A program made the position numbers and the translations under genes. A stretch of 59,344 nucleotides of DNA from Chryseobacterium sp. YIM B08800 (lineage in GTDB: Bacteria; Bacteroidota; Bacteroidia; Flavobacteriales; Weeksellaceae), in contig NZ_JAPDKN010000044.1 of the NCBI RefSeq assembly GCF_026163565.1, forward strand, positions 1 to 59,344. Reading direction: 5' to 3'. The notes beneath the pieces are model-generated. The model did not search any database and was not told where the DNA came from. It was given only the letters and a program-made list of their open reading frames with translations. Positions 47,210 to 56,374 of the stretch are shown here, piece by piece. How positions within the stretch are numbered: the stretch's first letter is position 1; every line of letters starts with the position of its first letter.

Positions 47210-47720
47210 TATCTTTTAAATACTGTTCAAAGAATTTCTTCTGAGAATCAAAAGCAATGTCATCAAGATTGATTTCCGAAAGAGGAATCCATTGGGTTTC
47301 TGAAATCTCAGACAATTCTATATTCACGTCAAACTTCTCAGAAACACGATATTCATAAAATAAATCAATCGTATTGTAATCAATTTCTTTGTATTGATAA
47401 ACATTCGGAAGACTCGTTAAATACCTTAGATTCTTAATGTCAATTTCAAGCTGGAGTTCCTCAAAAAGTTCTCTTTTACAAGTGTTTTCTGCGCTTTCTT
47501 TCGGATCTACAAATCCTCCGGCTAAATCCAGTTTCCCTTTCTTTGGCTCCTGATTTCTTCGGGTTAAATAGATTTCATCTCCACAGCGAATTACTACAGC
47601 AACGGCTCCGGCAACATTATTATATAAAGTGAAGCTGCACACAGGGCAGCTCCATTTTTTTTCTCCGTCCCAATTGAGGGTTTCGTTTCCGCAATTCGGA
47701 CAAAATTTTAATATTTTCAT
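47202..47720 (-). CDS. Nudix hydrolase with N-terminal zinc ribbon
   Basis: A 172-residue hydrolase of nucleoside-diphosphate-linked compounds. An N-terminal zinc ribbon (Cys7, Cys10, Cys25, Cys28) precedes the Nudix box GGFVDPKESAENTCKRELFE with REFxEE-like RELFEE (residues 83-88). The zinc ribbon is like that of NudC (NADH pyrophosphatase), but the protein is shorter than NudC, so the substrate is uncertain. Starts one base from xerD. Confidence 0.88.
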   Translation of the reverse strand: MKILKFCPNCGNETLNWDGEKKWSCPVCSFTLYNNVAGAVAVVIRCGDEIYLTRRNQEPKKGKLDLAGGFVDPKESAENTCKRELFEELQLEIDIKNLRYLTSLPNVYQYKEIDYNTIDLFYEYRVSEKFDVNIELSEISETQWIPLSEINLDDIAFDSQKKFFEQYLKDIN

Positions 47721-48631
47721 TAAGCAATATTAGAGTTTCTCGGGTGATAATTTAGTATCACATCTCGAAGTTCTTCTGTTTTTAAATGGGTATAAATTCC
47801 TGTTGTTGTAATGCTTGAGTGCCCCAACATTTCCTGAATATAACGCAAATCGGCTCCGTTTTGTAACAAATGTGTAGCAAACGAATGTCTGAATGTATGC
47901 GGCGATATTTTCTTGCTTACTCCCGCTTTATCGGTTAATTCTTTAATAATAATAAATACAATCACACGAGACATCGAAGTTCCTCTACTGTTAAGGAAAA
48001 GGGTGTCTTCATGCTTTTTGTTGACTTTACTTTTAGAACGCACTTCGGTGATGTATTCTTTCAAAAGTTTTGCAGTGTATTGAGCTAAAGGTACAAAGCG
48101 TGTTTTGTTACCCTTGCCGATAACTTTAATGTAGTTTTCTTTAAAATTGATATTAGAAATTTTAACATCAATCAATTCGGAAACTCTGAGTCCGCATCCG
48201 TAAAGCACTTCAATAATGCAGTGGTTTCTTTTGCCTAAATCTGAACCTCTTTCAATCGCTTCGATTATTTTTTCAATATCTGCAAGGCTTAATGTATCGG
48301 GTAAATACAAGCCTAATTTAGGACCTTCCAACAATGTTGACGGATTATCATGGCGAATTTCATCTTCCAGTAAATATCTGAAAAAAGCTTTAATGGAAGA
48401 AATCCATCTCGCTTGTGATCGTTCGCTGAATTTCTGTTTAGATAGTTTGAAAATATATTCCTGAAGATTATCATACGTAATCTTTTCAGGCCCTGTATTT
48501 TCGAGGTCGCCTACTGCGTAATCTTTAAGTTTTTTAATGTCGCGGATATAAGCGTCGAGTGTGTTTTCTGAAAAATTTCTTTCAAAACGTAGAAAGATTT
48601 CGAAATCTTTAATTTTTTCATCCCAAGTCAT
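47720..48631 (-). CDS. xerD: XerD-like tyrosine recombinase
   Basis: A 303-residue site-specific recombinase. The N-terminal SAM-like domain (FEIFLRFERNFSENTLDAYIRD) and catalytic domain with Arg149 (CGLRVSEL), Lys173, His245 and Arg248 (HTFRHSFATHLL), His271 (LGHSS) and nucleophile Tyr280 (TGIYTH). It resolves chromosome dimers at dif with a second Xer. No mobile element surrounds it, so it is the housekeeping enzyme; no dif site was recognised nearby. Confidence 0.93.
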   Translation of the reverse strand: MTWDEKIKDFEIFLRFERNFSENTLDAYIRDIKKLKDYAVGDLENTGPEKITYDNLQEYIFKLSKQKFSERSQARWISSIKAFFRYLLEDEIRHDNPSTLLEGPKLGLYLPDTLSLADIEKIIEAIERGSDLGKRNHCIIEVLYGCGLRVSELIDVKISNINFKENYIKVIGKGNKTRFVPLAQYTAKLLKEYITEVRSKSKVNKKHEDTLFLNSRGTSMSRVIVFIIIKELTDKAGVSKKISPHTFRHSFATHLLQNGADLRYIQEMLGHSSITTTGIYTHLKTEELRDVILNYHPRNSNIA

Positions 48632-48650
48632 CGTGTTGTGTTTTTTTTAA

Positions 48651-49082
48651 TTAAATTTCTAACTCATTTTCGGAAACCTGTATTATTTCAATTTGGTGTT
48701 CTTTTAAAAAAGCAATTCCCTCATCATCTGAGTAAGCATTAATGTAGACCAGTTTTGAAATCCCTGCCTGTAAAATTAGTTTGCTACACTCTTTACAGGG
48801 CGATAAAGTAAGATACAAAGTTGCACCTAGGGCAGATTGTGTAGAGCCTGCCAATTTCAAAATTGCATTTGCTTCTGCGTGTAAAACATACCAATGGGTT
48901 TTCCCGGTTTCGTCTTCACAGCAGTTCTCAGATCCTGACGGAGTACCATTGTACCCATCTGAAATAATCATCCTATCTTTTACGATAAGAGCTCCTACTT
49001 GTTTCCTTTCGCAGTAGGAAAGTTTTGCCCATTCCTGAGCCATTTTTAGATAAGCTTTATCAAACTTATTATACTTCTGCAT
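48651..49082 (-). CDS. dCMP deaminase family protein
   Basis: A 143-residue zinc-dependent deaminase that supplies dUMP for thymidylate. VLHAEANAIL (His68, Glu70) and SPCKECSKLI (Cys96, Cys99) are the zinc ligands and catalytic Glu. ERKQVGALIVKDRMIISDGYNGTP matches the ComEB/dCMP-deaminase family. It lies 20 bases upstream of xerD on the same strand. Confidence 0.9.
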   Translation of the reverse strand: MQKYNKFDKAYLKMAQEWAKLSYCERKQVGALIVKDRMIISDGYNGTPSGSENCCEDETGKTHWYVLHAEANAILKLAGSTQSALGATLYLTLSPCKECSKLILQAGISKLVYINAYSDDEGIAFLKEHQIEIIQVSENELEI

Positions 49083-49114
49083 CGGTTGTTTTCGAAATAA
49101 TTTGTGTTGGTATA

Positions 49115-49882
49115 TTAGAAGTTAGGCTTTCTTTTTTCAATAAAAGCTGAAACTCCTTCTTGTTTGTCTTCTAAATCAAAAAGCTCGCCGAAGTATTTAA
49201 TTTCGGTTTCAAAACCTTTATCAGTATCAGACAAATTGGTTGCTTTAATAGCGCGTGAAATTGCCATTGGAGAATTGTTAGCAATTGTTTTTGCCAATTC
49301 TTCTGTTTTAGAAAGAAGCTCACCGATAGGGAAAACTTCATTTACCAAACCAATTTCTTTTGCTTTTTGTGCAGGAATCATTTTTGCTGAAAAAATCATT
49401 TCATTCGCAATCCCTTTTCCTACTAATTTTGGAAGTCTTTGGGTTCCTCCATACCCCGGAATAAGACCTAAAGTTACTTCAGGAAGCCCAAGTTTAGCAT
49501 TTTCAGAGGCATATCTGATGTGACATGCCATTGCTAATTCTAAACCTCCGCCCAAAGCGAAGCCATTTACTGCAGCAATTACCGGCTTAGACAGGTTTTC
49601 TATCTTGTCAAAAAGAATATTTTGTCCGTTTCTTGCTAATTCTTCTGCTTTTTCCTGACTAAAGTTACTAAATTCTTTTATATCTGCACCAGCAACGAAC
49701 GATTTTTCTCCGCTTCCGGTTAAAATAATTACTCTTACCTCATTGTCAGATTGTAATTGATCTAATGCAGCACTGATTTCTTTTATAGTTTGTGCATTCA
49801 ATGCATTTAAACTTTCAGGTCTGTTGATTGTAATTACAGCCGTTTTTTCTTCTTTCTTTAGCAGTATATTTTCGTAAGTCAT
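49115..49882 (-). CDS. Enoyl-CoA hydratase/isomerase family protein
   Basis: A 255-residue crotonase-fold protein. FVAGADIKEF gives the oxyanion-hole motif and LALGGGLELAMACHIRYA and LGLPEVTLGLIPGYGGTQRLPKLVG the second part including the catalytic Glu region. It hydrates enoyl-CoA, most likely in fatty-acid or branched-chain degradation. Adjacent genes do not form a beta-oxidation operon. Confidence 0.9.
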   Translation of the reverse strand: MTYENILLKKEEKTAVITINRPESLNALNAQTIKEISAALDQLQSDNEVRVIILTGSGEKSFVAGADIKEFSNFSQEKAEELARNGQNILFDKIENLSKPVIAAVNGFALGGGLELAMACHIRYASENAKLGLPEVTLGLIPGYGGTQRLPKLVGKGIANEMIFSAKMIPAQKAKEIGLVNEVFPIGELLSKTEELAKTIANNSPMAISRAIKATNLSDTDKGFETEIKYFGELFDLEDKQEGVSAFIEKRKPNF

Positions 49883-49930
49883 TATTCTCTTAATCTTTAA
49901 GAACCTGCAAATTAAAAATTTTTTACAAAT

Positions 49931-49963
49931 AAAAAGGGAAAAAATTAACTTTTTTCCCTTTTA
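49931..49963 (-). terminator. Terminator downstream of katA
   Basis: AAAAAGGGAAAAAA and TTTTTTCCCTTTT form a long A/T-rich stem 20 bases beyond the katA stop, with a T-rich flank on the minus strand. Confidence 0.8.
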
Positions 49964-49983
49964 AGTGTTTATTATTTAATAGT

Positions 49984-51471
49984 TTACTTTAAATGATTCA
50001 TCATGTTGGCGTCTATATTGACGCTTAAACCTGATGCCACTTTCATGCCAAGCTCAATATTTGCCCTGAAAAAGTGACATAATTGGCGGTTGATAATCTC
50101 GTCTTTTTTAGGTCCGTCAATCCCTCTCATACTGCCTATGATGTTGTTTACCAGATGTTCTCTGTCTTCCTGTTTCATCGCTTTGGTGTATAAAAGCCCA
50201 GGTTGGGTGTAGTGATCGTCGTCATTTTCATTTCTGTTAAAATTAGCAACATGATTGCTGTCTAGCTCATATTCGAAATTTTTGTAAGAAGAATCTGGTT
50301 GAATGTCATCAAAACTATTTGGATGATAGTTTGGCTTATCCTGATATTCACTTGAGTCTGCCATAAAACCGTCTCTTTGATAATTGTTGACAGCAAAAGG
50401 ACATCTGTTAACTTCAAGCTGGTGAGAATTTACACCCACTCTGTATCTGTGTGCATCTGGATAAGAAAATAATCTTCCCTGAAGCATTTTGTCTGGAGAA
50501 AAGCTAATTCCGCTAATCAAATTACTTGGTGAGAAAGTAGATTGCTCTACATGAGCAAAATAATTTACAGGAATTTCATTCAACTCCATTTCACCAACTT
50601 CAATCAAAGGAAAATCTCCCTGAAACCAAACTTTAGTAATGTCAAAAGGATTCCATCTGAATTCTTTTGCCTGCTCTTCGGTCATTACCTGTATGTACAT
50701 TGTCCATTTCGGGAAATCGCCGTTTTCAATCGCATTGCAAAGGTCTTCCTGTGCAAAGTCTGGATTTTCTCCTGCCATTTTTGTAGCCTCATCATCGGTA
50801 AAGTTTTTGATTCCCTGTTTTGTTTTAAAATGGAACTTTACCCAAACTCTTTCATTCTTATCATTAATCATTGAAAATGTATGAGAGCCAAAACCGTGCA
50901 TGTGTCTAAAACCATAAGGCGTACCTCTATCTGACATTAGAATAAGAACCTGGTGTAGCGATTCTGGGTTTAAACTCCAAAAATCCCACATCATGGTAGC
51001 ACTTTTCAGGTTGGTTTTTGGAACTCTTTTTTGAGTATGTATAAAATCCGGGAATTTTTTAGCATCTTTAATAAAGAAAACAGGGGTGTTATTTCCTACT
51101 AAATCCCAATTTCCGTCTTCTGTATAAAATTTTAAGGCAAATCCTCTTGGGTCTCTTGCTGTATCTGCACTTCCTTTTTCACCACCAACGGTAGAGAAAC
51201 GGGCAAACATTTTACACGAATTTCCTACCTGAGAAAATAATTTGGCTTTTGTATATTTTGAGATGTCATGAGTAACTGTAAACTTTCCGTAAGCTCCACT
51301 TCCTTTCGCATGAACAATTCTTTCAGGAATTCTTTCTCTCACAAAATGAGCAAGGTTTTCCTGTAAGATAAAATCTTGTAACAATACCGGACCACGCGCT
51401 CCGACTGTTTGAGAATCCTGGTGTTCATAATAAGGTGCTCCGCTGCTTGTTGTTAATTTTTTATTATCCAT
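49984..51471 (-). CDS. katA: Monofunctional heme catalase (KatA)
   Basis: A 495-residue clade 3 type small-subunit catalase that destroys hydrogen peroxide. ERIVHAKGSGAYG contains catalytic His54; DLVGNNTPVFFIKD the distal Asn; GRLFSYPDAHRYRVG the proximal Tyr heme ligand. The length is typical for small-subunit catalases. Divergent from oxyR across 107 bases. Confidence 0.96.
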   Translation of the reverse strand: MDNKKLTTSSGAPYYEHQDSQTVGARGPVLLQDFILQENLAHFVRERIPERIVHAKGSGAYGKFTVTHDISKYTKAKLFSQVGNSCKMFARFSTVGGEKGSADTARDPRGFALKFYTEDGNWDLVGNNTPVFFIKDAKKFPDFIHTQKRVPKTNLKSATMMWDFWSLNPESLHQVLILMSDRGTPYGFRHMHGFGSHTFSMINDKNERVWVKFHFKTKQGIKNFTDDEATKMAGENPDFAQEDLCNAIENGDFPKWTMYIQVMTEEQAKEFRWNPFDITKVWFQGDFPLIEVGEMELNEIPVNYFAHVEQSTFSPSNLISGISFSPDKMLQGRLFSYPDAHRYRVGVNSHQLEVNRCPFAVNNYQRDGFMADSSEYQDKPNYHPNSFDDIQPDSSYKNFEYELDSNHVANFNRNENDDDHYTQPGLLYTKAMKQEDREHLVNNIIGSMRGIDGPKKDEIINRQLCHFFRANIELGMKVASGLSVNIDANMMNHLK

Positions 51472-51508
51472 ATAGTTATGATTTGAGATTCATTCTATTT
51501 TTCAGAAT

Positions 51509-51566
51509 CAAATTTAGTTGAATTTTTAATGGCTTCTGCCAAAAACGTTATATCTTTGTCATAGAT
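51509..51566. promoter_or_regulatory. Divergent katA/oxyR promoter region
   Basis: Minus-strand TAAATTTG (51516-51509) suits katA, and plus-strand TATCTTTG (51551-51558) suits oxyR; both fit TAnnTTTG. ATCT-N7-AGAT (51552-51566) overlaps the oxyR -7 box and resembles the half-site spacing of OxyR operators (ATAG-N7-CTAT). Confidence 0.5.
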
Positions 51567-51578
51567 AATATTAATCAA

Positions 51579-52529
51579 ATGAACATTCAGCAATTGGAAT
51601 ATCTTATCGCTGTAGATAAGTATAAACATTTTGGTAAAGCGGCTCAAGCATGTTTTATTACTCAGCCAACATTAAGTGCAATGATACAGAAGTTTGAAGA
51701 TGAGCTGGATGTAAAGGTTTTTGACAGAACAACTCATCCAATCAGAACCACTGACGTAGGACTGCAAATAATAGACCAAGCTAAAGTAATCATCGAGGCT
51801 GTAAATGAGCTTAAAAACAAAGCAAATTTACTGAATAATATTCTGGGAGGAACCATTAACCTGGGAATTATTCCAACAGTTTCTTCGTTTATTCTGCCGA
51901 CAGAAATTTTCAATTTCTTACAGGATAATCCTAAAATTCAGATGAATGTAAAGGAAATGACCACCGACAATATCATCAAAGCCCTTAAAGCAGGTGAATT
52001 GGATGCCGGAATTATTTCTACGCCTTATGATAACGCCAACGAATTTTATCAGGACTTCTTATTTAATGAAGAATTGATGATTTACAGCTCAGATACTGAG
52101 GCAAATAAAAAAAATACATTTATTGTTCCTGAAGAACTGAATGTAGAAAAAGTTTGGCTTTTAGAGGAAGGTAATTGTCTGAGAAACCAGTTTGAAAACA
52201 TCTGTCATTTAAAGGAAAATACTCTGAAACCTAAAAACTTGGATTTCTTGGCGTCTAATATCCAGACTTTGGTACACATGGTTGATAATGTGGGTGGAAT
52301 CAGTATTTTACCAGAATTAGCCTTAAATCAACTTTCGGAGGAACAAAAGAATAAGGTTTATAGGTTTAAAAAACCTTTCCCATACAGAGAAATCAAGATT
52401 ATTTATTATAAACCTACTTTCAAGCAAAAAATCATTGATGAGTTGAGTTCTTTTATAAAATCTTCTTTAGAAACGAAGCTTAATTTCAATAATGCACCAA
52501 AAGATTTTGTAAGCATTAAGCCTCAATAA
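51579..52529 (+). CDS. oxyR: OxyR, LysR-type peroxide sensor
   Basis: A 316-residue LysR-family activator with N-terminal winged helix (NIQQLEYLIAVDKYKHFGKA, TQPTLSAMIQKFEDEL) and an effector domain. The two redox cysteines are present nine residues apart in GNCLRNQFENICH (Cys200, Cys209), matching E. coli Cys199/Cys208. Divergent from katA, which it probably activates under peroxide stress. DNA-binding and disulfide switch are inferred from family. Confidence 0.9.
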   Translation: MNIQQLEYLIAVDKYKHFGKAAQACFITQPTLSAMIQKFEDELDVKVFDRTTHPIRTTDVGLQIIDQAKVIIEAVNELKNKANLLNNILGGTINLGIIPTVSSFILPTEIFNFLQDNPKIQMNVKEMTTDNIIKALKAGELDAGIISTPYDNANEFYQDFLFNEELMIYSSDTEANKKNTFIVPEELNVEKVWLLEEGNCLRNQFENICHLKENTLKPKNLDFLASNIQTLVHMVDNVGGISILPELALNQLSEEQKNKVYRFKKPFPYREIKIIYYKPTFKQKIIDELSSFIKSSLETKLNFNNAPKDFVSIKPQ

Positions 52530-52587
52530 CAGAATTGAGAGGCATTTAAAGCATGTTTCAATAAAAATATAATAATAGACAAAAGTT

Positions 52588-52618
52588 TTTGAGTATTAAA
52601 AAATAGTACTTAACTTTG
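52588..52618 (+). promoter_or_regulatory. Promoter of metK
   Basis: TTTG at 52588-52591, a 19-base spacer and TAACTTTG at 52611-52618 fit the Bacteroidota consensus. Predicted start about 52624, just before the riboswitch. Confidence 0.6.
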
Positions 52619-52630
52619 CAGACGTTTATT

Positions 52631-52698
52631 AACGAGGAAAAATTTGACCTGATTGCAACCTCTCTAAAAAAATGCTAAAACAGTAATTCTCTTTTAGC
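52631..52698 (+). promoter_or_regulatory. SAM-II-like riboswitch upstream of metK
   Basis: The leader contains TTTGACC (52643-52649), ATTGCAA (52652-52658) and GCTAAAA (52674-52680), in the order and spacing of the SAM-II aptamer core. GAGG (52634-52637) pairs with CCTC (52659-52662) as stem P1. GCTAAAA could instead pair with TTTTAGC (52692-52698), a possible alternative hairpin. Control of metK by S-adenosylmethionine fits feedback. Assignment by eye; no covariance search was run. Confidence 0.75.
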
Positions 52699-52760
52699 TT
52701 TTCTGGGCAATTATTCATTTTTTCTTCACTTTTTTTAATCTAAAAAATACAAAGAATAAT

Positions 52761-54041
52761 ATGTCTTATTTATTTACATCTGAATCTGTTTCAGAAGGAC
52801 ATCCGGATAAAATTGCCGATCAGATTTCCGACGCATTGATCGATAACTTTTTAGCATACGACAAAACTTCTAAAGTAGCTTGTGAAACTTTGGTTACTAC
52901 AGGACAGGTTGTTTTGGCAGGAGAGGTAAAATCTGATGCTTATTTAGATGTTCAGACTATTGCGAGAGAAGTAATCAACGGAATTGGTTATACAAAAGGT
53001 GAATATATGTTCAACGGTGATTCTTGTGGAGTAATTTCTGCAATTCACGAACAGTCACCGGATATCAACCAAGGTGTTGACAGAGCAGTTGCTGACGAAA
53101 CTTTCGAAACAAAAGCAAACTCTCAAGGAGCGGGAGATCAGGGAATGATGTTTGGGTATGCAACCAACGAAACGGCAAACTATATGCCTTTAGCTTTAGA
53201 TTTGGCACATACTATTCTTAAAGAACTTTCTGCAATCAGAAGAGAAGATTCTGAAATCAAATATCTTCGTCCGGATGCAAAATCTCAGGTAACAATTGAG
53301 TATTCTGACGATCACAAACCGATAAGAATTGATTCTATTGTAGTTTCTACTCAGCACGATGATTTCGGGGCTGAAGAAGAAATGTTAAACAAAATCAGAG
53401 AAGACATTAAAACAATTTTGATTCCTAGAGTTGTTGCTCAGCAGACTGAAGAGATCAAAGCTTTATTTAATGATCAGATCAAATATCACATCAATCCTAC
53501 AGGAAAATTTGTAATCGGTGGTCCTCATGGAGATACAGGTCTTACAGGAAGAAAAATTATCGTTGATACTTACGGTGGAAAAGGAGCTCACGGTGGTGGT
53601 GCTTTCTCTGGAAAAGATCCTTCAAAAGTAGACAGAAGTGCTGCTTATGCTACAAGACACATTGCTAAAAACTTAGTTGCTGCAGGTGTTGCTGATGAAG
53701 TTTTGGTACAGGTTTCTTACGCGATTGGTGTTGCTGAACCTTGCGGATTGTACATCAATACTTACGGAACTTCAAAAGTAGGTTTAAATGACGGTGAAAT
53801 CGCTAAAAAAGTATCTACAGTTTTCGATTTGAGACCTTATGCTATCGAACAAAACTTAAAATTAAGAAATCCTATTTATCAGGAAACTGCTTCTTACGGA
53901 CACATGGGAAGAGAGCATTTCGTTGCAGATAAAACCTTTAATAAAGGGCACAAAAATGAGTTGACTCTTACAGGTTTAGAGTTCTTCACATGGGAGAAAT
54001 TAGACAAAGTGGAAGAAATTAAATCTGCTTTCGGAATTTAA
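52761..54041 (+). CDS. metK: S-adenosylmethionine synthase (MetK)
   Basis: A 426-residue enzyme making SAM from methionine and ATP. Motifs: [51 protein letters not shown] and [13 protein letters not shown]. The form is slightly longer than E. coli MetK (384) but normal for Bacteroidota. The leader carries a SAM-II-like riboswitch and the gene is closed by a terminator. Confidence 0.97.
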   Translation: MSYLFTSESVSEGHPDKIADQISDALIDNFLAYDKTSKVACETLVTTGQVVLAGEVKSDAYLDVQTIAREVINGIGYTKGEYMFNGDSCGVISAIHEQSPDINQGVDRAVADETFETKANSQGAGDQGMMFGYATNETANYMPLALDLAHTILKELSAIRREDSEIKYLRPDAKSQVTIEYSDDHKPIRIDSIVVSTQHDDFGAEEEMLNKIREDIKTILIPRVVAQQTEEIKALFNDQIKYHINPTGKFVIGGPHGDTGLTGRKIIVDTYGGKGAHGGGAFSGKDPSKVDRSAAYATRHIAKNLVAAGVADEVLVQVSYAIGVAEPCGLYINTYGTSKVGLNDGEIAKKVSTVFDLRPYAIEQNLKLRNPIYQETASYGHMGREHFVADKTFNKGHKNELTLTGLEFFTWEKLDKVEEIKSAFGI

Positions 54042-54059
54042 TTCTTCTTTTCGGTATAG

Positions 54060-54098
54060 AAACTGCTTTAACATTAAAATGCTAAAGCAGTTTTTTTT
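54060..54098 (+). terminator. Terminator after metK
   Basis: AACTGCTTTA and TAAAGCAGTT pair around a 12-base loop, followed by a run of seven T. Confidence 0.9.
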
Positions 54099-54122
54099 AT
54101 TTTTACACTTAAATATTTCACA

Positions 54123-54611
54123 ATGAATATGCGATTTGCAATCTCTATACTTTTTCTGTTTTTCGTAAGCACTTTTGTAAAAGCGCAATACACGGTGCAT
54201 AAAATGATTAATGTAGGATATGTTTACCAAAACCAAAGCTTCGGTGAAGTAGGAGGGAAGCTGATGTTTCTTAAAAATGACGATGTTATTTATCGTTTGG
54301 GAGCTTCTGCTTTAATGGGATCTGCGAATTCTGATTTTGCGATCATGCCTAAAATACAGGCAGATATTTTACTGAATTTTGAAAAAAATGTAGATTTCTA
54401 TCATTCATATTATTTTCTTGCCGGAGTTGAAGGAACCAATAAATATGTGGCTCCCAAGATTGGGGTTACTCTTTTTGGAATTTTAGATTTAACAGGTGGT
54501 TATGCTTTTCCTATTGGGAATTCTGGTTTAAATGGTAAAGAATTAAAAGGAGTAAATGTAAATTTCACACTAAATATTCCAACTGCCTTCTTACATGATA
54601 TGTTAAAGTAA
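54123..54611 (+). CDS. Small secreted beta-rich protein, unknown function
   Basis: A 162-residue protein with a signal peptide (MNMRFAISILFLFFVSTFVKAQ; cleavage probably after VKA). The mature part is beta-rich with alternating hydrophobics (VGGKLMFLKN, YRLGASALMG, YVAPKIGVTLFGILDLTGGYAFPIG), consistent with a small outer-membrane barrel or related fold. No family recognised. Start codon could be 54123 or 54129. Confidence 0.65.
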   Translation: MNMRFAISILFLFFVSTFVKAQYTVHKMINVGYVYQNQSFGEVGGKLMFLKNDDVIYRLGASALMGSANSDFAIMPKIQADILLNFEKNVDFYHSYYFLAGVEGTNKYVAPKIGVTLFGILDLTGGYAFPIGNSGLNGKELKGVNVNFTLNIPTAFLHDMLK

Positions 54612-54784
54612 GTTTTTTTAAATAATTCTTTAGAAAATTTAATAATTGGTTAACAGTTATTAAAAATTTTATTTATATTTACAGCATAATTGAATGCTTA
54701 TAGATAAGACTTTACTCTAATACTGTTTTGACAAACTAAAAACGAACTTGACCCTAGTCAGGAAAACGTTTGTCGACGGATAAT

Positions 54785-55384
54785 ATGAGAAGAGTTATGA
54801 AATCAACGGACAGCCTATTAATTTCTCTATACCAAAAAGGAGACGAAGAAGCATTATCAACTTTAATACATCGCCATCAAAGAGAATTGTTTACGTTTAT
54901 TTTGTATAAAATAAATGATCAGGATTTAGCAAATGATATTTTCCAGGATACTTTTATTAAAATTATTGTAATGCTGAAAGAAGGTCGTTACAATGAGGAG
55001 GGGAAGTTTATTCTCTGGGCAAAAAGGATTGCGCAGAATCTTATTATTGACCATTTTCGTGCAAAAGCAAAAAATATAAAAGTTTCAGAAACTACTTTTG
55101 AAAATGATGAGTTCTCTATTTTCGATTTAATTAGAGAGCCTTCAGAAAATATTGAAGATCAATTAGTAAGCCTTCAGATTCAGGAAGATTTGCTGAAAAT
55201 GTTGCAGTTTTTACCAGAAAATCAGCAGGAGGTGATAAAACTCAGGTTTTTCGACGGATTGAGTTTTAAAGAGATCGCAGACCATACAGATATGAGTATT
55301 AATACGACTTTAGGGCGTGTTCGTTATGCATTAATCAACCTCAGAAAAATAATGGAAGAAAATAATATTGTCTTAACGAGATAA
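54785..55384 (+). CDS. ECF RNA polymerase sigma factor
   Basis: An approximately 200-residue sigma-70 family factor of the extracytoplasmic function class. Region 2 contains DLANDIFQDTFIKII and AKRIAQNLIIDHFRA; region 4 contains LPENQQEVIKLRFFDGLSFKEIA with HTH DMSINTTLGRVRYALINLRK. A TTG start at 54770 is possible, but ATG at 54785 is preferred; 54797 also works. No anti-sigma gene follows, so it may be constitutive or controlled by another system. A 44-codon ORF lies 45 bases downstream. Confidence 0.88.
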   Translation: MRRVMKSTDSLLISLYQKGDEEALSTLIHRHQRELFTFILYKINDQDLANDIFQDTFIKIIVMLKEGRYNEEGKFILWAKRIAQNLIIDHFRAKAKNIKVSETTFENDEFSIFDLIREPSENIEDQLVSLQIQEDLLKMLQFLPENQQEVIKLRFFDGLSFKEIADHTDMSINTTLGRVRYALINLRKIMEENNIVLTR

Positions 55385-55429
55385 TAATTTAATATTTTTC
55401 ACGTTTTAAAGAAAAAGTAATTTTTGCCT

Positions 55430-55564
55430 ATGAAAAATAACGATTCTTTAAAAATGAAAAGTTTGAAACCTAAAAAACAAACTATTGATTTTTTGCTCAA
55501 TTTCTCAAAAAATCTTGAAGTAGTAAAGATTAAAAACAATCATTACCATCTTTCAAAAAATTAA
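55430..55564 (+). CDS. Small conserved-looking ORF after the sigma factor (44 aa)
   Basis: ATG at 55430 to TAA at 55564 encodes 44 residues: basic, with KPKKQTIDFLLNFSKNLEVV as the most structured part (an amphipathic helix). It starts 45 bases after the sigma factor gene and is followed by a separate promoter box for the HAD gene, so its own frame is under transcription from the sigma gene. Function unknown. I did not check homologues; recognition of the LLNFSK motif is from memory and uncertain. Confidence 0.5.
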   Translation: MKNNDSLKMKSLKPKKQTIDFLLNFSKNLEVVKIKNNHYHLSKN

Positions 55565-55571
55565 AAATCAT

Positions 55572-55579
55572 TAATTTTG
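55572..55579 (+). promoter_or_regulatory. -7 promoter element of the HAD hydrolase gene
   Basis: TAATTTTG ends six bases before the ATG at 55586, implying a leaderless or near-leaderless mRNA. Confidence 0.45.
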
Positions 55580-55585
55580 TGCTGT

Positions 55586-56281
55586 ATGAAAATTCAGCAC
55601 ATTTTTTTTGACCTAGACAATACGCTTTGGGATCACCGCAGAAATGCCTATTTAACCATCAAAGATCTTTTCGATAAAGAAGAAATTACTTTAAAATATA
55701 ACATTGATTTTGAAGAATTTCATTCTGTATATCATGAGATCAACGAAAGACTTTGGGAGCAGATCAGAGATGGCGAAATTGATAAAGAATATCTTAGAAA
55801 ACATCGTTTTTACGATACTTTTAATCGTTTTGGAATTGATGATTTAGAATTGTCGATGTTTTTTGAAGAACATTTTTTGGATAAAATTCTTAATTATAAC
55901 CATTTGGTTGAAAGCGCACAATATATTTTAGATTATTTAAAAGCTAAAAACTATACACTTCATATTATTTCAAACGGCTTTCAGGAAGTGACAGAAAGAA
56001 AATGTATCCTTTCAGGAATTGATCATTATTTTCAAACCATTACAAGTGCAGATTCTGTTGGAGTAAGAAAGCCCAATCCAGCAATTTTTGAGTATTCTTT
56101 AGGTATTGCTAAAGCTGTTAAAGAAGAAAGTATTTTGATAGGCGACGATTGGATTGCGGATGTAATCGGTGCTCAACAATTCGGAATGGATGTTATTTTC
56201 TTTGATGTTTTAAATGAAAATAAAGAAGTTGAAAACTTAAAAGTAATAAAGCATCTTTTACAGATAAAGGATTATCTTTAA
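55586..56281 (+). CDS. HAD-superfamily hydrolase (YjjG-like)
   Basis: A 231-residue haloacid-dehalogenase-like phosphatase. Start chosen at 55586 (MKIQHIFFDLDNTLWDHRRN) because a TTG three codons upstream lies in the -7 box. Motif I is FDLDNT (nucleophile Asp9, Asp11), motif II ISNG, motif III Lys in RKPNP, motif IV GDDWIADV. The closest group is YjjG-type pyrimidine nucleotidase, but the substrate is not secure. Confidence 0.88.
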   Translation: MKIQHIFFDLDNTLWDHRRNAYLTIKDLFDKEEITLKYNIDFEEFHSVYHEINERLWEQIRDGEIDKEYLRKHRFYDTFNRFGIDDLELSMFFEEHFLDKILNYNHLVESAQYILDYLKAKNYTLHIISNGFQEVTERKCILSGIDHYFQTITSADSVGVRKPNPAIFEYSLGIAKAVKEESILIGDDWIADVIGAQQFGMDVIFFDVLNENKEVENLKVIKHLLQIKDYL

Positions 56282-56329
56282 ATAGAATGTAAATTTTAAA
56301 TATTTATACTGAAATAACGGTTTTGTTTT

Positions 56330-56358
56330 TTGAATTTTCAAAAAAAAGTTTATTTTTG
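56330..56358 (+). promoter_or_regulatory. Promoter of the zinc-ribbon protein gene
   Basis: TTTG (56330-56333), a 17-base spacer and TATTTTTG (56351-56358), 16 bases before the ATG at 56375. Confidence 0.55.
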
Positions 56359-56374
56359 AGAAAAAACAATAATT

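Noticed and set aside
52631..52700. SAM-I (S-box) riboswitch before metK
   Set aside because: The S-box landmarks are absent; the conserved order fits SAM-II instead.
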